64,000 nucleotides of DNA, taken from NCBI GenBank assembly GCA_035605695.1, contig DATNGZ010000072.1, positions 1 through 64,000 on the forward strand. Direction: 5' to 3'. Of this stretch, positions 43,300 to 52,197 are shown one piece after another. A program made the translations under genes and the position numbers. Origin of the DNA: VRUE01 sp035605695 (lineage in GTDB: Bacteria; Actinomycetota; Thermoleophilia; Solirubrobacterales; 70-9). Numbering within the stretch: the first letter of the stretch is position 1; each line of letters opens with the position of its first letter. The notes under the pieces are model-generated. The model did not search any database. It was not told the DNA's origin and saw only the letters and a list, made by a program, of their open reading frames with translations.

Positions 43300-45099
43300 T
43301 CAGGCGGCTGTGCGATCGAAGCTGGCGATCGCCTCGCTCGGATCGACGAAGACCTCGCCGCGAACGAAAAGACCGTCTTCGACGTTCCAGATCCAGGCGA
43401 CGGGCATGTCGCGGATGCCAAGCTCACGGCTGCGTACGTAGACGCGCCCGCAGGCGAGCAGACGATTTCCCTGCCGCTCAACCGTGCCGAGCGTGATCAG
43501 CAGCGCTTCCCAGATTCGTTCGACATCGGCGAGGTACTCGCGCAGACCATCGGGCCCTCTGTAGGGGGCGTCGTGGCCGACTTCACCCCCGGTGACCGTG
43601 AGGAACTCCATCTCCGGCGCGCAAAGCGAGACGATCGCCACCGAGTCGCGCTGGTTGAAGGCATGGAAGAGGCGGCCGACAAGCGCCTCGTAGGCGTCGT
43701 CGGCCGCCCTTCCGGACGAACTTCCTGACCCCCCATCGACCAAGGGGCGCTCACCGCTGGAGCGGGTGAGCGCCAGGATCGCGACGTCGTCGTCGAGGCC
43801 GCCGGCGGTGAAGGCGTTCAGCGCGCCCTCCAGCCGCTGCACCACCAGCGCCGGGTTGGTCGCCCCGGAGAGCTCCGTCCGCAGCCGCTCCTCACCGAAA
43901 CGGCCCCGATCTCCCGCCGCCTCGATGATCCCGTCCGTCACCAGCACGATCTGCTGGCCGGCCTCGAACGTGGCCTGCTCGATCGTCCAGTCGACGTCGG
44001 CGAAAGCGCCGAGCACGGGGTCAGCCTCGGCGATCTCGGTCACGGCCTCGCCGTCGATCAAAAGCGGCGGTGGATGACCGGCCACCGCGAGTCGCACCGG
44101 TTGCTTGGGATCTTCGCTCAGCGCCAGCGCCGCGACGCTGCACAGCGCCGTACCTCCACGGGCGAGCAGGGCGCGGTTGAGGGTGGCGAGGGCGACCTCG
44201 GGATCGTTGGTGAGCACGGCCGCGGTGCGCAGCGTGTAACGGGCGAGGGCGGTGATCGAGGCGGCCTCGGCGCCGCGCCCGGTGACGTCACCGATCACCA
44301 GCATCCAGCCGCCGGGAACGCGGAAGGCGTCGTAGAAGTCTCCGCCGACTTCGTTCTCGGCCCCGGCCGGGCGGTACATCGCGGCGAGGGACCAGCCGGG
44401 CAGGTGAGGCAGGGGCGGTGGCAGGAGACCGTGCTGCAGGGTCTCAGCGATCTCGGCCCGTTCGCGCTCGGCCCGCTCGAGGTCGGCGAAGAGACCGCCG
44501 TTGTCAAGGGCGAGGGAGACACGGCCGGAGAGGATCCAGGCGAAGTGCGCATCACTGCGCCGGTAGCGCCGCCCCGACCAGGCAACGCCGAGGGTCAGCG
44601 CCCCGGTTACCTGCCCCCTCGCCTGCAGGGCAAGGGTGATCGCGGAACGGACACCCAGCCCCCGCAAGAAGTCAAGGTCCGGGCCGTCGTCGTGGGCAAG
44701 CGCGCGCAGGTGCTCCTCCGACATCCGCTCGATGAAGCGCGGGTCCAGGGAATCGCCGTTGTCGCCCTCGATCATCCGCTCCGGCAGCGAGGGCTCGCGC
44801 TCCAACAGGCCCCGCTCGACCTCGGCAGCGGCGCCCGGCGCCACCCGCACGGCGACGCGGCGGGGGCGATCGCCTTCGATTACGTCGATCGCACAGAAGT
44901 CGGCGACCTCGGGGACGAGGACGTCGCAGATCGCCGTCAGCGTCTCCTCCAGCGAGCCCGCGGCTTCGGAAGCCCTCGCCACCTCACCGAGGATCTCGAA
45001 GTGGTGCCGTGCCCTCCTCCCTTGCACGAGCAGGACGGCGAGCCAGCCGCAAAGCGCCGCAAGCGCCACCGCCATCACCGATATCACGATCAGGTCCAT
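43300..45099 (-). CDS. PP2C (SpoIIE) phosphatase with GAF-like domain and C-terminal SnoaL-like domain
   Basis: 599 residues. An N-terminal membrane helix (DLIVISVMAVALAALCGWLAVLLV), a GAF-like domain (about 45-205), then the SpoIIE PP2C domain (about 215-450) with NEVGGDFYDAF, VIGDVTGRGAEAA and GGLDDDVAILAL supplying the metal Asp residues. After a Gly/Ser linker, the last ~120 residues (VGRLFHAFNQRDSVAIVSLC, YRGPDGLREYLADVERIW) look like a SnoaL/NTF2-type cone. That C-terminal fusion is uncommon. Likely dephosphorylates an anti-anti-sigma protein. Confidence 0.87.
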   Translation of the reverse strand: MDLIVISVMAVALAALCGWLAVLLVQGRRARHHFEILGEVARASEAAGSLEETLTAICDVLVPEVADFCAIDVIEGDRPRRVAVRVAPGAAAEVERGLLEREPSLPERMIEGDNGDSLDPRFIERMSEEHLRALAHDDGPDLDFLRGLGVRSAITLALQARGQVTGALTLGVAWSGRRYRRSDAHFAWILSGRVSLALDNGGLFADLERAERERAEIAETLQHGLLPPPLPHLPGWSLAAMYRPAGAENEVGGDFYDAFRVPGGWMLVIGDVTGRGAEAASITALARYTLRTAAVLTNDPEVALATLNRALLARGGTALCSVAALALSEDPKQPVRLAVAGHPPPLLIDGEAVTEIAEADPVLGAFADVDWTIEQATFEAGQQIVLVTDGIIEAAGDRGRFGEERLRTELSGATNPALVVQRLEGALNAFTAGGLDDDVAILALTRSSGERPLVDGGSGSSSGRAADDAYEALVGRLFHAFNQRDSVAIVSLCAPEMEFLTVTGGEVGHDAPYRGPDGLREYLADVERIWEALLITLGTVERQGNRLLACGRVYVRSRELGIRDMPVAWIWNVEDGLFVRGEVFVDPSEAIASFDRTAA

Positions 45100-45183
45100 A
45101 GGCCTCCCGGCCCGGACAGTAGTCGTCGCCGCTCCGCAAGTCCATAGCTGCTCAGCTCGCGGATGGGCTGGATCTGGTCCCCC

Positions 45184-46299
45184 TTAGGGACCGCTCCGCA
45201 GCACCCGCGCCGATGCTCGCGGCACCGTCGCCGCGTCACCCCCTGTCCAGGCGTTGAAGCGATACCAGGAGGGCTTCGCTTCGCGATCGCCGGTGAGCAG
45301 ACCAGCGGAGTCGCAGAACTGACAGGAACCGGTCGCGTCGGTCCACGAGAACCACCAGACGCCGCCGATGTTCCAGCGCCGCCGGTTGTCGGTCAGCAGC
45401 GAAAACGCTGAATCGAGCTCGCGGGCCTGCCCCCGGGGACCGCGCTCCCAGCGGGACTCGTAGCTGTCCGAGCCCCAGCCCACCTCGGTCACGTAGAGCG
45501 GCGTCGCGGCGTCGCCGTGCAGGCGCATCACTCGCCGCAAATTTTCAATCTCGCCCGCCATCGCGCCGGCATCGGCGACGTACGGGTGCAATGCCACGCC
45601 GTCGAAGTAGCGCTTGATCCCGGGGATCTTGTAAAGCTGGGAGAGGAAGACGCCGGACGGGATATTTGGCGGCGTCTGCAGCGGCCGGCCGAAGAGACCG
45701 CCGAGGATCACGGTAGAGCTCGGGTCGGCTCGGTGCAGGAGACCGCCAGAGATTTCGATCAGCCGGGCAAAGCGGGTTGGATCCGGTTCGCGGGAGAAGG
45801 TAATGATGTTCTCCTCGTTCCAGATCTCCCACTGGTGGACCGGAAACCGCGGCAGATCACGGTTTTCTCGCCAGAAACTGCCCCGCGGGCCATAGCGGTA
45901 AACAGCGGCGTTGAGAAAGCGGACCCATTCCCGTCGCTGCCTGGCGCTCGCCACCGGCTCGCCGCCATAGCGCGGCGAGATCCATTCCGGCGTACCCCAG
46001 AGGAAGGGGAATGCGGTGATCCCGTGTTCGGCCGCGCGCGCCACCTGGTCGTCGAACCATCCCCAATCCGGTTCGAAACGATCCCGGGCTTCGGGCTCGA
46101 TCCCCGACCAGTTCATCGGCAGGCGCACGCTCGTGATCCCAGCCAGTTCCATCAGTTCGTAGTCGTCGCTGTCGGTGGCCCCCTGCGGAGAAATCCCGAT
46201 GAATCCATAGAGGGGCACGACAAACAGCGACGATCCGGCCACGGCCGGCGCCAGCGCCAGCAGCGCCGCGGTCAGGGGAATGAGAAGAAATCTGCGCAT
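45184..46299 (-). CDS. Exported glycoside hydrolase-like protein (GH5/GH39-type barrel)
   Basis: 371 residues from ATG 46299; the frame is open 48 bases further. Signal peptide LLIPLTAALLALAPAVAG. A TIM-barrel glycosidase pattern: ITSVRLPMNWSGIEPE, WEIWNEENI with the acid/base Glu (about 160), and YVTEVGWGSD with the nucleophilic Glu (about 270). Retaining clan GH-A mechanism expected outside the cell. The glycan substrate is unknown, and no other carbohydrate genes are adjacent. Confidence 0.78.
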   Translation of the reverse strand: MRRFLLIPLTAALLALAPAVAGSSLFVVPLYGFIGISPQGATDSDDYELMELAGITSVRLPMNWSGIEPEARDRFEPDWGWFDDQVARAAEHGITAFPFLWGTPEWISPRYGGEPVASARQRREWVRFLNAAVYRYGPRGSFWRENRDLPRFPVHQWEIWNEENIITFSREPDPTRFARLIEISGGLLHRADPSSTVILGGLFGRPLQTPPNIPSGVFLSQLYKIPGIKRYFDGVALHPYVADAGAMAGEIENLRRVMRLHGDAATPLYVTEVGWGSDSYESRWERGPRGQARELDSAFSLLTDNRRRWNIGGVWWFSWTDATGSCQFCDSAGLLTGDREAKPSWYRFNAWTGGDAATVPRASARVLRSGP

Positions 46300-46362
46300 G
46301 CGTCCCAACAATGACCCTCTGAGCGGGCGAAAGTCGCGGCTGCCCACGCACAGAGCACCTCA

Positions 46363-46436
46363 TCGGGGCGCCCGGATTTGAACCGGGGACCTCACCGACC
46401 CGAACGGTGCGCGCTACCAGGCTGCGCCACGCCCCG
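46363..46436 (-). tRNA. tRNA-Pro (anticodon CGG)
   Basis: 74 bases with a complete cloverleaf: acceptor stem CGGGGCG/CGCCCCG, D-stem GCGC/GCGC, anticodon stem CACCG/CGGTG with loop TTCGGGT (anticodon CGG, codon CCG), T-stem CCCGG/CCGGG with TTCAAAT loop, and discriminator A. CCA is not encoded. Confidence 0.97.
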
Positions 46437-46469
46437 AGAGGCGGCGATTATCCCAGACCGGCGGGGGAA

Positions 46470-47219
46470 CTACTGCACGGCTTCGATCGCGGCCTCGATC
46501 TGGGCCAGGCTGGGGCCGTCCTGGAGGGTGCGGGTGCCCCCCGGGCCATTGACGATCGCCGCCTGACGGGTGCGGATGCCGAGTTCGGTGCCGAGTTCGT
46601 CGTAGCCTTGAAGCTGCTCGCTGATCGCGCCTCCGGAACCACCGTGGTCTTCGAGATATTCGAGCCATTCGGGCTCGTTCAGTTCCTCGATCCCGCCCGC
46701 CACCGAGTCGAGGTAGTCCTGGTCGATCCCAAAGCGTTCTGCCTCGCTCTGGTTGCGGAAGAAGAGGTAGGTGTACTGCCACCCATATCCCTGCTGAGCG
46801 GCTGCCTCGGCGCCGTAGAAGCCGAGCTCCTGCGGGCTCTGACTGACCGAGTAATGGCGGTAGAGCAGCTGCACGTCGCCTGGTCGCGCGTAGCCGTTGA
46901 CCAGGGCGGGGATCGTGCTGAGGAAGTCCTGGCGACAGCTGGAGCACTGCAGGTCGTTGAAAATCTGGATCGAGACCGGCGCGTCGGAGGAACCGAGACG
47001 GTCGCCTTCCTGCGGCACGCCGCCGAAGATTTCCTGCGCTTCAGCGATGCCGGCAAGGCGAACGACGTCGCGGCCGGCCTTCTGCGTCGCGATGCTGACG
47101 ATCGCATAGCTAAGCGCCGTGAGTGCAAGGGCAAGGGCAAGGGTGACCCAGATCCGACCGCGCCGCGGGATCGGCACGACTGCCGGCTCGGCACCTTGGT
47201 CTGGGGTCACGGTGGGCAT
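46470..47219 (-). CDS. Membrane-anchored DsbA-like thioredoxin-fold protein
   Basis: 249 residues. One N-terminal membrane helix (IWVTLALALALTALSYAIVSIA, about 23-44) and an external thioredoxin domain of the DsbA/Thioredoxin_4 type with active site CSSC in FNDLQCSSCRQDFL (about 90-100) and the long helical insertion. Expected to form or rearrange disulfides in exported proteins. ATG start. Confidence 0.85.
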   Translation of the reverse strand: MPTVTPDQGAEPAVVPIPRRGRIWVTLALALALTALSYAIVSIATQKAGRDVVRLAGIAEAQEIFGGVPQEGDRLGSSDAPVSIQIFNDLQCSSCRQDFLSTIPALVNGYARPGDVQLLYRHYSVSQSPQELGFYGAEAAAQQGYGWQYTYLFFRNQSEAERFGIDQDYLDSVAGGIEELNEPEWLEYLEDHGGSGGAISEQLQGYDELGTELGIRTRQAAIVNGPGGTRTLQDGPSLAQIEAAIEAVQ

Positions 47220-47273
47220 CGCGTCATTATCGCGGCTCCGGAGTCCGGGATTCGCCCCGAGCCGCTCTGCGGT

Positions 47274-47301
47274 TTGACACGTCCGCCCTCAGGGGTAAAT
47301 A
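47274..47301 (+). promoter_or_regulatory. Sigma-70-type promoter for the 61-residue gene
   Basis: TTGACA (47274-47279), 16 bases, then TAAATA (47296-47301); AAATAT at 17-base spacing also fits. This is the closest match to the housekeeping consensus noticed in the window. It lies 37 bases before the GTG of the small gene. Confidence 0.6.
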
Positions 47302-47338
47302 TCTGCCTACCCGATTTCAACGACCTGGGAGGTCCGCC

Positions 47339-47524
47339 GTGGCCAATCACCTCACCCCGTCCGAGCTCGCCGAGGAACTTCACATGAAGCGGCAGGAGGT
47401 GATCGGCAGGTGCGTGCAGATGGGCGTCCCGATCTTCCACGGCCGCATCGACAAATCGCTCTTCCAGAGCTCGCTGCGCAGCACGCCGAGCCAAACCCAG
47501 CCACAGCAGGCTCGCCCCACTTAG
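47339..47524 (+). CDS. 61-residue IF2N/HTH-like protein
   Basis: Residues 5-40 (LTPSELAEELHMKRQEVIGRCVQMGVPIFHG) resemble the small helical domain at the N-terminus of translation factor IF-2 (ELAxEL...xLxxLG), which can also be read as a minimal helix-turn-helix. The tail is Gln/Pro/Ser-rich. A good GGAGGT ribosome site precedes the GTG, and a near-consensus promoter lies upstream, so it is probably well expressed. The acyl-CoA synthetase gene follows after 24 bases. Function unknown. Confidence 0.65.
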   Translation: MANHLTPSELAEELHMKRQEVIGRCVQMGVPIFHGRIDKSLFQSSLRSTPSQTQPQQARPT

Positions 47525-47548
47525 CTCTTAACTAGACTCTCCCCCCGC

Positions 47549-49330
47549 ATGGTGCGGGGAACCAAATCGGCCACACTGGCAGACCTGCTGCCGCTCTCCG
47601 CCCAGCTGTATGGGAGCGCCCCCGCCGTGCGCTTCAAGCAGGGCGACAAGTGGGTCGACCGCAGCTTCGACCAGGTGCAGGAGACCGTGCGCTCGCTCTC
47701 CCTCGGCCTAATCGACCTTGGGGTCGCCAAGGGCGACAAGGTCTCGATCCTCGCCAACACTCGCGCCGAGTGGACCTACTTCGACTTCGCCGCACTCTCG
47801 GCCGGCGCGGTGGTCGTGCCGATCTACCAGACCAACTCGCCCGAGGAGTGCCAGTACGTGCTCGAGAACTCCGACGCCAAGGTCGTCGTGGTCGAGGACG
47901 ACGAACAGATGGAGAAGATCCGCGCCGTCCGCGATCAGCTGCCGCTGCTAGAGAAGGTGGTGCGGATGACCGGCTCCAGCGAGGACGCGATCTCGCTCGA
48001 GGACCTCGCCGCCCGCGGCGCTGCCCGCGACGCGGCCGAGTGGGAAGCGCGCTGGCAGTCGGTCACCCCAGCCGACATCTGCACTTTCATCTACACCTCC
48101 GGCACCACCGGCCCGCCCAAGGGCTGCGTGATCAGCCACGGCAACTACCGCTCGATGCTCGACATGGTCAACGAGACGAGCGTGATCGAGGAAGAAGACG
48201 TCACCTACCTCTACCTCCCCCTTGCCCACTCCTTTGCCCTGCTGATTCAGCTCGGCAGCTTCGACCTCGGCGCCACGATCGCCTACTGGGAGCGCGAGCC
48301 GCTGAAGATCCTGCCCAACCTGGCCGAACTGAAACCGACCTACTTCCCCTCGGTGCCGCGCATCTTCGAGAAGATCTACACCGCCGCCAGCAGCGGCGTC
48401 GAGAAAGAGGGCGGGATCAAGAAGGCGATCTTCAACTGGTCGATCGAGACTGGCAAGAAGATGCGGGCGACCGAACGCGCCGGACGCAGACCGGGCTTCG
48501 TGCTGCGCAAGAGCTACGAGTTTGCCGACAAGCAGGTGCTCTCGAAGATCCGCGGCCTCTTCGGCGGCAACCTGCGCCTCGCCGTCTCCGGCGCCGCCCC
48601 GATCAGCCCTGAGATTCTGCGCTTCTTCGATGCCGCCGGCGTCCTCGTGCTGGAGGGCTGGGGGATGACCGAGACCTCGACCGCGGCAACGATCTCCAAG
48701 CCCGACGACTTCAAGGTCGGCACGATCGGCAAGCCCTTCCCCGGCTGCGAGGTGAAAATCGCCGAGGACGGCGAGATCCTGGTCAAGGGTCCGAACGTCT
48801 TTCAGGGCTACTACAAGAACGAGGAGGCGACCCGCGAGACGATCGTCGACGGCTGGCTGCACACCGGCGATATCGGCGAGATCGACACCGACGGCTTCAT
48901 CAAGATCACCGGCCGCAAGAAGGACATCATCATCACCGCGGGCGGCAAGAACATCACCCCGGCCAACCTCGAGAACGAAATCAAGCAGCACCCGCTGGTC
49001 TCCCAGTGCGTCGTCGTCGGCGACCGCAAGCCCTACCTAGTCGCCCTCGTCACGCTGGACCCCGAAGACGCCGTCGCCTACGCGAAGGAGCATGGCCTGC
49101 CTGAGGATCCCGCGGAGCTCGCCAAAAACGCCGCGGTGCAAAAAGCGATCGAAGATCACGTGGCGACGATCAACGAGAAGTTCGCCAGGGTCGAGCAGGT
49201 CAAGAAGGTGGCGATCCTCCCCCGCGATCTCTCCCAGGAAACCGGCGAGCTGACGCCGACCTTGAAGGTCAAGCGCGCCGTCGTAGCCAGCAAGCACGAG
49301 CAGGAGATAGAGAAGCTCTACGCGAGCTGA
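47549..49330 (+). CDS. Long-chain acyl-CoA synthetase (AMP-binding, FadD15-like)
   Basis: 593 residues. Activates fatty acids to acyl-CoA through an acyl-adenylate. The ATP-binding motif YTSGTTGPPKG (about 190), EGWGMTET (about 370), TGDIGEIDTDGFIKITGRKKD hinge and the C-terminal catalytic Lys segment LTPTLKVKR are all present. It resembles the FadD15/FAA1-type enzymes that have a long N-terminal domain. It would feed the dehydrogenases and crotonases in this window. A convergent patatin gene follows, separated by an imperfect hairpin region. Confidence 0.93.
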   Translation: MVRGTKSATLADLLPLSAQLYGSAPAVRFKQGDKWVDRSFDQVQETVRSLSLGLIDLGVAKGDKVSILANTRAEWTYFDFAALSAGAVVVPIYQTNSPEECQYVLENSDAKVVVVEDDEQMEKIRAVRDQLPLLEKVVRMTGSSEDAISLEDLAARGAARDAAEWEARWQSVTPADICTFIYTSGTTGPPKGCVISHGNYRSMLDMVNETSVIEEEDVTYLYLPLAHSFALLIQLGSFDLGATIAYWEREPLKILPNLAELKPTYFPSVPRIFEKIYTAASSGVEKEGGIKKAIFNWSIETGKKMRATERAGRRPGFVLRKSYEFADKQVLSKIRGLFGGNLRLAVSGAAPISPEILRFFDAAGVLVLEGWGMTETSTAATISKPDDFKVGTIGKPFPGCEVKIAEDGEILVKGPNVFQGYYKNEEATRETIVDGWLHTGDIGEIDTDGFIKITGRKKDIIITAGGKNITPANLENEIKQHPLVSQCVVVGDRKPYLVALVTLDPEDAVAYAKEHGLPEDPAELAKNAAVQKAIEDHVATINEKFARVEQVKKVAILPRDLSQETGELTPTLKVKRAVVASKHEQEIEKLYAS

Positions 49331-49332
49331 CG

Positions 49333-49453
49333 CTGGTCAGAGGGGTTGGGTGGCCACCAAGAAGCTCCACTGAGCTGGGGCTTCTGCTGCGGCAAGCTCA
49401 GCTTCCTCGCTTCGAGCTGGACAGGAGGGCCGTTGGGCCTCCCCTACGACCAG
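49333..49453. terminator. Large imperfect hairpin between convergent fadD-like and patatin genes
   Basis: Outer arms CTGGTC/GACCAG (49333-49338, 49448-49453) and AGGGG/CCCCT (49341-49345, 49441-49445). Inside is a separate 9-bp hairpin AGAAGCTCC / GGGGCTTCT with one wobble (49360-49368, 49377-49385). It occupies the whole 126-base convergent spacer and begins three bases after the synthetase stop. Confidence 0.45.
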
Positions 49454-49456
49454 GGG

Positions 49457-50710
49457 TCAGGAAGCCTCGCCGGACTGGCGCAGCAGCGTTGCTGTGGTCT
49501 GCTCGAGCACGCGGCGCCAGGTGGAGTTTTGCTCTGGCTCCTCTTCAGAGGCCCGCTCGACCACGCGTCGGACGCGGCGCTCGGAGATCTCGAGGCCGTG
49601 ACGTTCGGCGATCTCGTGGAAGCGCTCGTAGTCCTGGGCCAGGGTCGCGGTGACCGATTCGAAGCCGTGGCGAGCGATTTTCAATCGGCGCGAGTAGTCC
49701 ATGATCGGCGTGCCGAACATCAGCTCGTCGTTGGGCTCGGGCTCGACCAGGATGATGTCAACACCCGGATAACGCTCCTGCCAGACCTGGACCGCCTGGT
49801 GCAGGCGGGCATGGGCGATTAGGCGGAAGGTCTGATTTGCGATCGCCGGCAGCCCCATGTCGGAGACGCGCCGCACGCGCGTGCCAAAGACGGTCGGAAT
49901 CGTCTTCTCGAAGTCGTTGACGTAGGGGACGAGGGGGTTGACGACGACGATGAATTTGGCCCCCTTCTCGACCGCGATGTCGACGTTAGTCGTCGAGCGG
50001 ATGCCGCCGTCGACCAGTTGACGGCCCTTGAGGTCGACCGGCTTGTAGACGATCGGCAGCGCGGTCGAGCACTGAATCGCCTTGGAGACCGGCACGTCGC
50101 TCCATCCCTCCTCGCCGAAGACGATCCGCTCGCAGGTATCAAGGTCGGTGGCGGTCAGATAGAGCTCTTTGTCGAGCAGGCGGAAGTCGTCGACCCGGTC
50201 CTCTTCGGAGAGTGCCGCGGCGACGTAGTCGGCGATTCCGCTGCCTGAGTAGAAGCCGGTCGGCAGCGCCTCGGCGAGGCCGACGCCGACGTCCATCGCC
50301 GAAAACCGCCCCATCCGCACCAAGCTGCGGGCCAGCTCCAGGGTCCGCAGCGGCAGCATCGCCGACTTCTCGAGGAAGCCGAGGTAGTTGGGCCTCAGCA
50401 CCTTGCCGAGATCGAGGTCCTCGAGCTCGGAAGGGATGCGCCGGTTGATCACCTGCATCATTTCGTCGGGGGTGACGCCGTTGGCGAGCATCGCCGCGAC
50501 GAAGGAGCCGGCGCTGGTGCCGACGTAGACGTCGAAGTTGTTGACCGTGCTGTTGACCGCGAGCAGGTCGAGAGCGCGCAGGGCGCCGATCTCATAGACG
50601 CCACCGGTGAAGCCGCCGCCGCCGAGTACGAGGGCGGTCTTAGACGGGCGTTTACGACTGCGGCGTCGTCGCGGTTGCGACTCTATGTCCACAACTTTGC
50701 CCATAAACAT
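49457..50710 (-). CDS. Patatin-like phospholipase
   Basis: 417 residues. The patatin catalytic dyad is intact: Ser66 in VGTSAGSF (GxSxG) and the Asp of LVDGGIRS (about 237), with the oxyanion-hole GGGGFTGG (about 30-37) upstream. The N-terminus is Arg/Lys-rich (QPRRRRSRKRPSK), perhaps for membrane contact. Predicted to release fatty acids from phospholipids, which the adjacent acyl-CoA synthetase could then activate. Its start is only 15 bases from the divergent DacB start. Confidence 0.88.
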   Translation of the reverse strand: MFMGKVVDIESQPRRRRSRKRPSKTALVLGGGGFTGGVYEIGALRALDLLAVNSTVNNFDVYVGTSAGSFVAAMLANGVTPDEMMQVINRRIPSELEDLDLGKVLRPNYLGFLEKSAMLPLRTLELARSLVRMGRFSAMDVGVGLAEALPTGFYSGSGIADYVAAALSEEDRVDDFRLLDKELYLTATDLDTCERIVFGEEGWSDVPVSKAIQCSTALPIVYKPVDLKGRQLVDGGIRSTTNVDIAVEKGAKFIVVVNPLVPYVNDFEKTIPTVFGTRVRRVSDMGLPAIANQTFRLIAHARLHQAVQVWQERYPGVDIILVEPEPNDELMFGTPIMDYSRRLKIARHGFESVTATLAQDYERFHEIAERHGLEISERRVRRVVERASEEEPEQNSTWRRVLEQTTATLLRQSGEAS

Positions 50711-50725
50711 GCATTATCTCACTAA

Positions 50726-51979
50726 GTGAGGCGGACCCCGGCAACTTTCGCCGCAGTATGTGCGCTGCTTGCGCTTCTCCTCTTCTCGGCGGGAGCGGGA
50801 GCAGCCACGCGCGAAGCGCTCTGCGCCAATCTGCGGGCGCGCCTGGTGCACGGTGGCGGCAATGCCAGCGGCCTCTTCGTCATCGACGGCGAAACGGGCG
50901 CCCCCGTCTGCGCTCGGGCCGCCGGCAAGCCACGGCCGCTCGCCTCGAACATGAAGCTGTTCACGACCTCGACCGCGCTCTCGCGCCTTGGGCCGCAGTC
51001 ACGAATCCCCACCCTGCTCAAGACCGACGGCGGGATCGACCGCAACGGCGTTCTCCACGGCAGCCTCTACCTGGTCGGCGGCGGCGACCCGGCGCTTGGC
51101 ACGCCGTCCTTCTACAAACGCTTCCTCGGCGGTTTGGGCACCAACCTTTTTCTCTTGAAGCGGCAGGTCCGCGAAGCCGGCATTAGCTCGGTGACGGGCC
51201 GTCTCTACGCCGACGACGGCATCTTCGATCGCCTGCGCGGCGTTGCCGACTCCGGCTACGCGACCAGCTCCGAAATCGGCCCGCTCTCGGGGCTCGACTT
51301 CGACTCGGGCTACAGCAGCGCCAGCGCCAATAGCTTCGCCACCGACCCAGCCTTGACCGCGGCAGCAACCCTGGCGCAGTCGCTGCGCGGCGCGGGCGTC
51401 CGCATCGCAACCAACGTCGCCCTTGCCACGGCGCCGCCCTTCAGCACCGAGCTGGCCCGGATCGAATCGCCGCCGCTGAGCGAAATCGTCAACACCACCA
51501 ACGTCTACTCCGACAACCACTTCGCCGAGATGCTGATCAAGCTGCTTGGAGCGCGCCTCGGCGGAAGCGGCAGCACCGCGGCCGGTGCCCAGGTGGTCGA
51601 ACAGTTCGCCCGCGGCCACGAATCGGGGCTGCACGCGGTCGACGGCTCCGGGCTGACCCGTTCTAACCGGGCGACACCGAAACAGGTCGTCGGCCTGCTC
51701 AAGTCAATGCGCGGCAACCCCGTCGGAGACGAATTCATCCAGGACCTGGCCCTGACCGGCCACGAGGGCACGGTCGCCGATCGAATGCACGGCACCGCCG
51801 CTTACGGGCGCTGCCGGACCAAGACCGGCACCCTGACCGGGGTCAGCAACCTCTCCGGCTACTGCTTCAACCGCGACGGCAAGCTGATGATCTTCTCGAT
51901 CCTGATGGGAAGCGTTGGCAGCCTCAGCCTCGCTCACACCGAGCAAGACCTGATCGCAGCCGAAATCGCCTCTTACTGA
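50726..51979 (+). CDS. dacB: D-alanyl-D-alanine carboxypeptidase/endopeptidase (PBP4, peptidase S13)
   Basis: 417 residues. Signal peptide TFAAVCALLALLLFSAGAGA. The serine penicillin-binding motifs are all present: S74-x-x-K77 in PLASNMKLF, SDN in YSDNHFAEM and KTG in CRTKTGTLTGVSNL. The S13 family trims or cleaves peptidoglycan peptides in the envelope. GTG start. A CTCACT-A-AGTGAG dyad (50718-50730) overlaps the start codon and the divergent spacer and could bind a regulator of both genes. Confidence 0.92.
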   Translation: MRRTPATFAAVCALLALLLFSAGAGAATREALCANLRARLVHGGGNASGLFVIDGETGAPVCARAAGKPRPLASNMKLFTTSTALSRLGPQSRIPTLLKTDGGIDRNGVLHGSLYLVGGGDPALGTPSFYKRFLGGLGTNLFLLKRQVREAGISSVTGRLYADDGIFDRLRGVADSGYATSSEIGPLSGLDFDSGYSSASANSFATDPALTAAATLAQSLRGAGVRIATNVALATAPPFSTELARIESPPLSEIVNTTNVYSDNHFAEMLIKLLGARLGGSGSTAAGAQVVEQFARGHESGLHAVDGSGLTRSNRATPKQVVGLLKSMRGNPVGDEFIQDLALTGHEGTVADRMHGTAAYGRCRTKTGTLTGVSNLSGYCFNRDGKLMIFSILMGSVGSLSLAHTEQDLIAAEIASY

Positions 51980-52167
51980 GCGCGGTTCTTGTTCCGGCGG
52001 GTGGCGCGTTCGTCAAGGACGTAGTAGACAGCGCCTCCGACTACGAATCCAACCAGCGCCGTAACTTGCATCGCCGCTTCACTCGAGTCCTTGAACAGGA
52101 TCACACCGATCACCATGATCGTGCCCGCCACGACCGCACCAATGTTCGCGTAGCGAATTCCATTCAT
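51973..52167 (-). CDS. Small two-helix membrane protein, unknown
   Basis: 64 residues with two hydrophobic helices (IGAVVAGTIMVIGVILF and MQVTALVGFVVGGAVYYVL) and a basic tail (RATRRNKNRAQ). ATG start. Overlaps the dacB end by seven bases in the opposite direction. Function unknown. Followed on the same strand relationship by another small membrane-protein gene upstream. Confidence 0.55.
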   Translation of the reverse strand: MNGIRYANIGAVVAGTIMVIGVILFKDSSEAAMQVTALVGFVVGGAVYYVLDERATRRNKNRAQ

Positions 52168-52197
52168 GGTATTCCCTGTTCATGCAGACAATTCATT

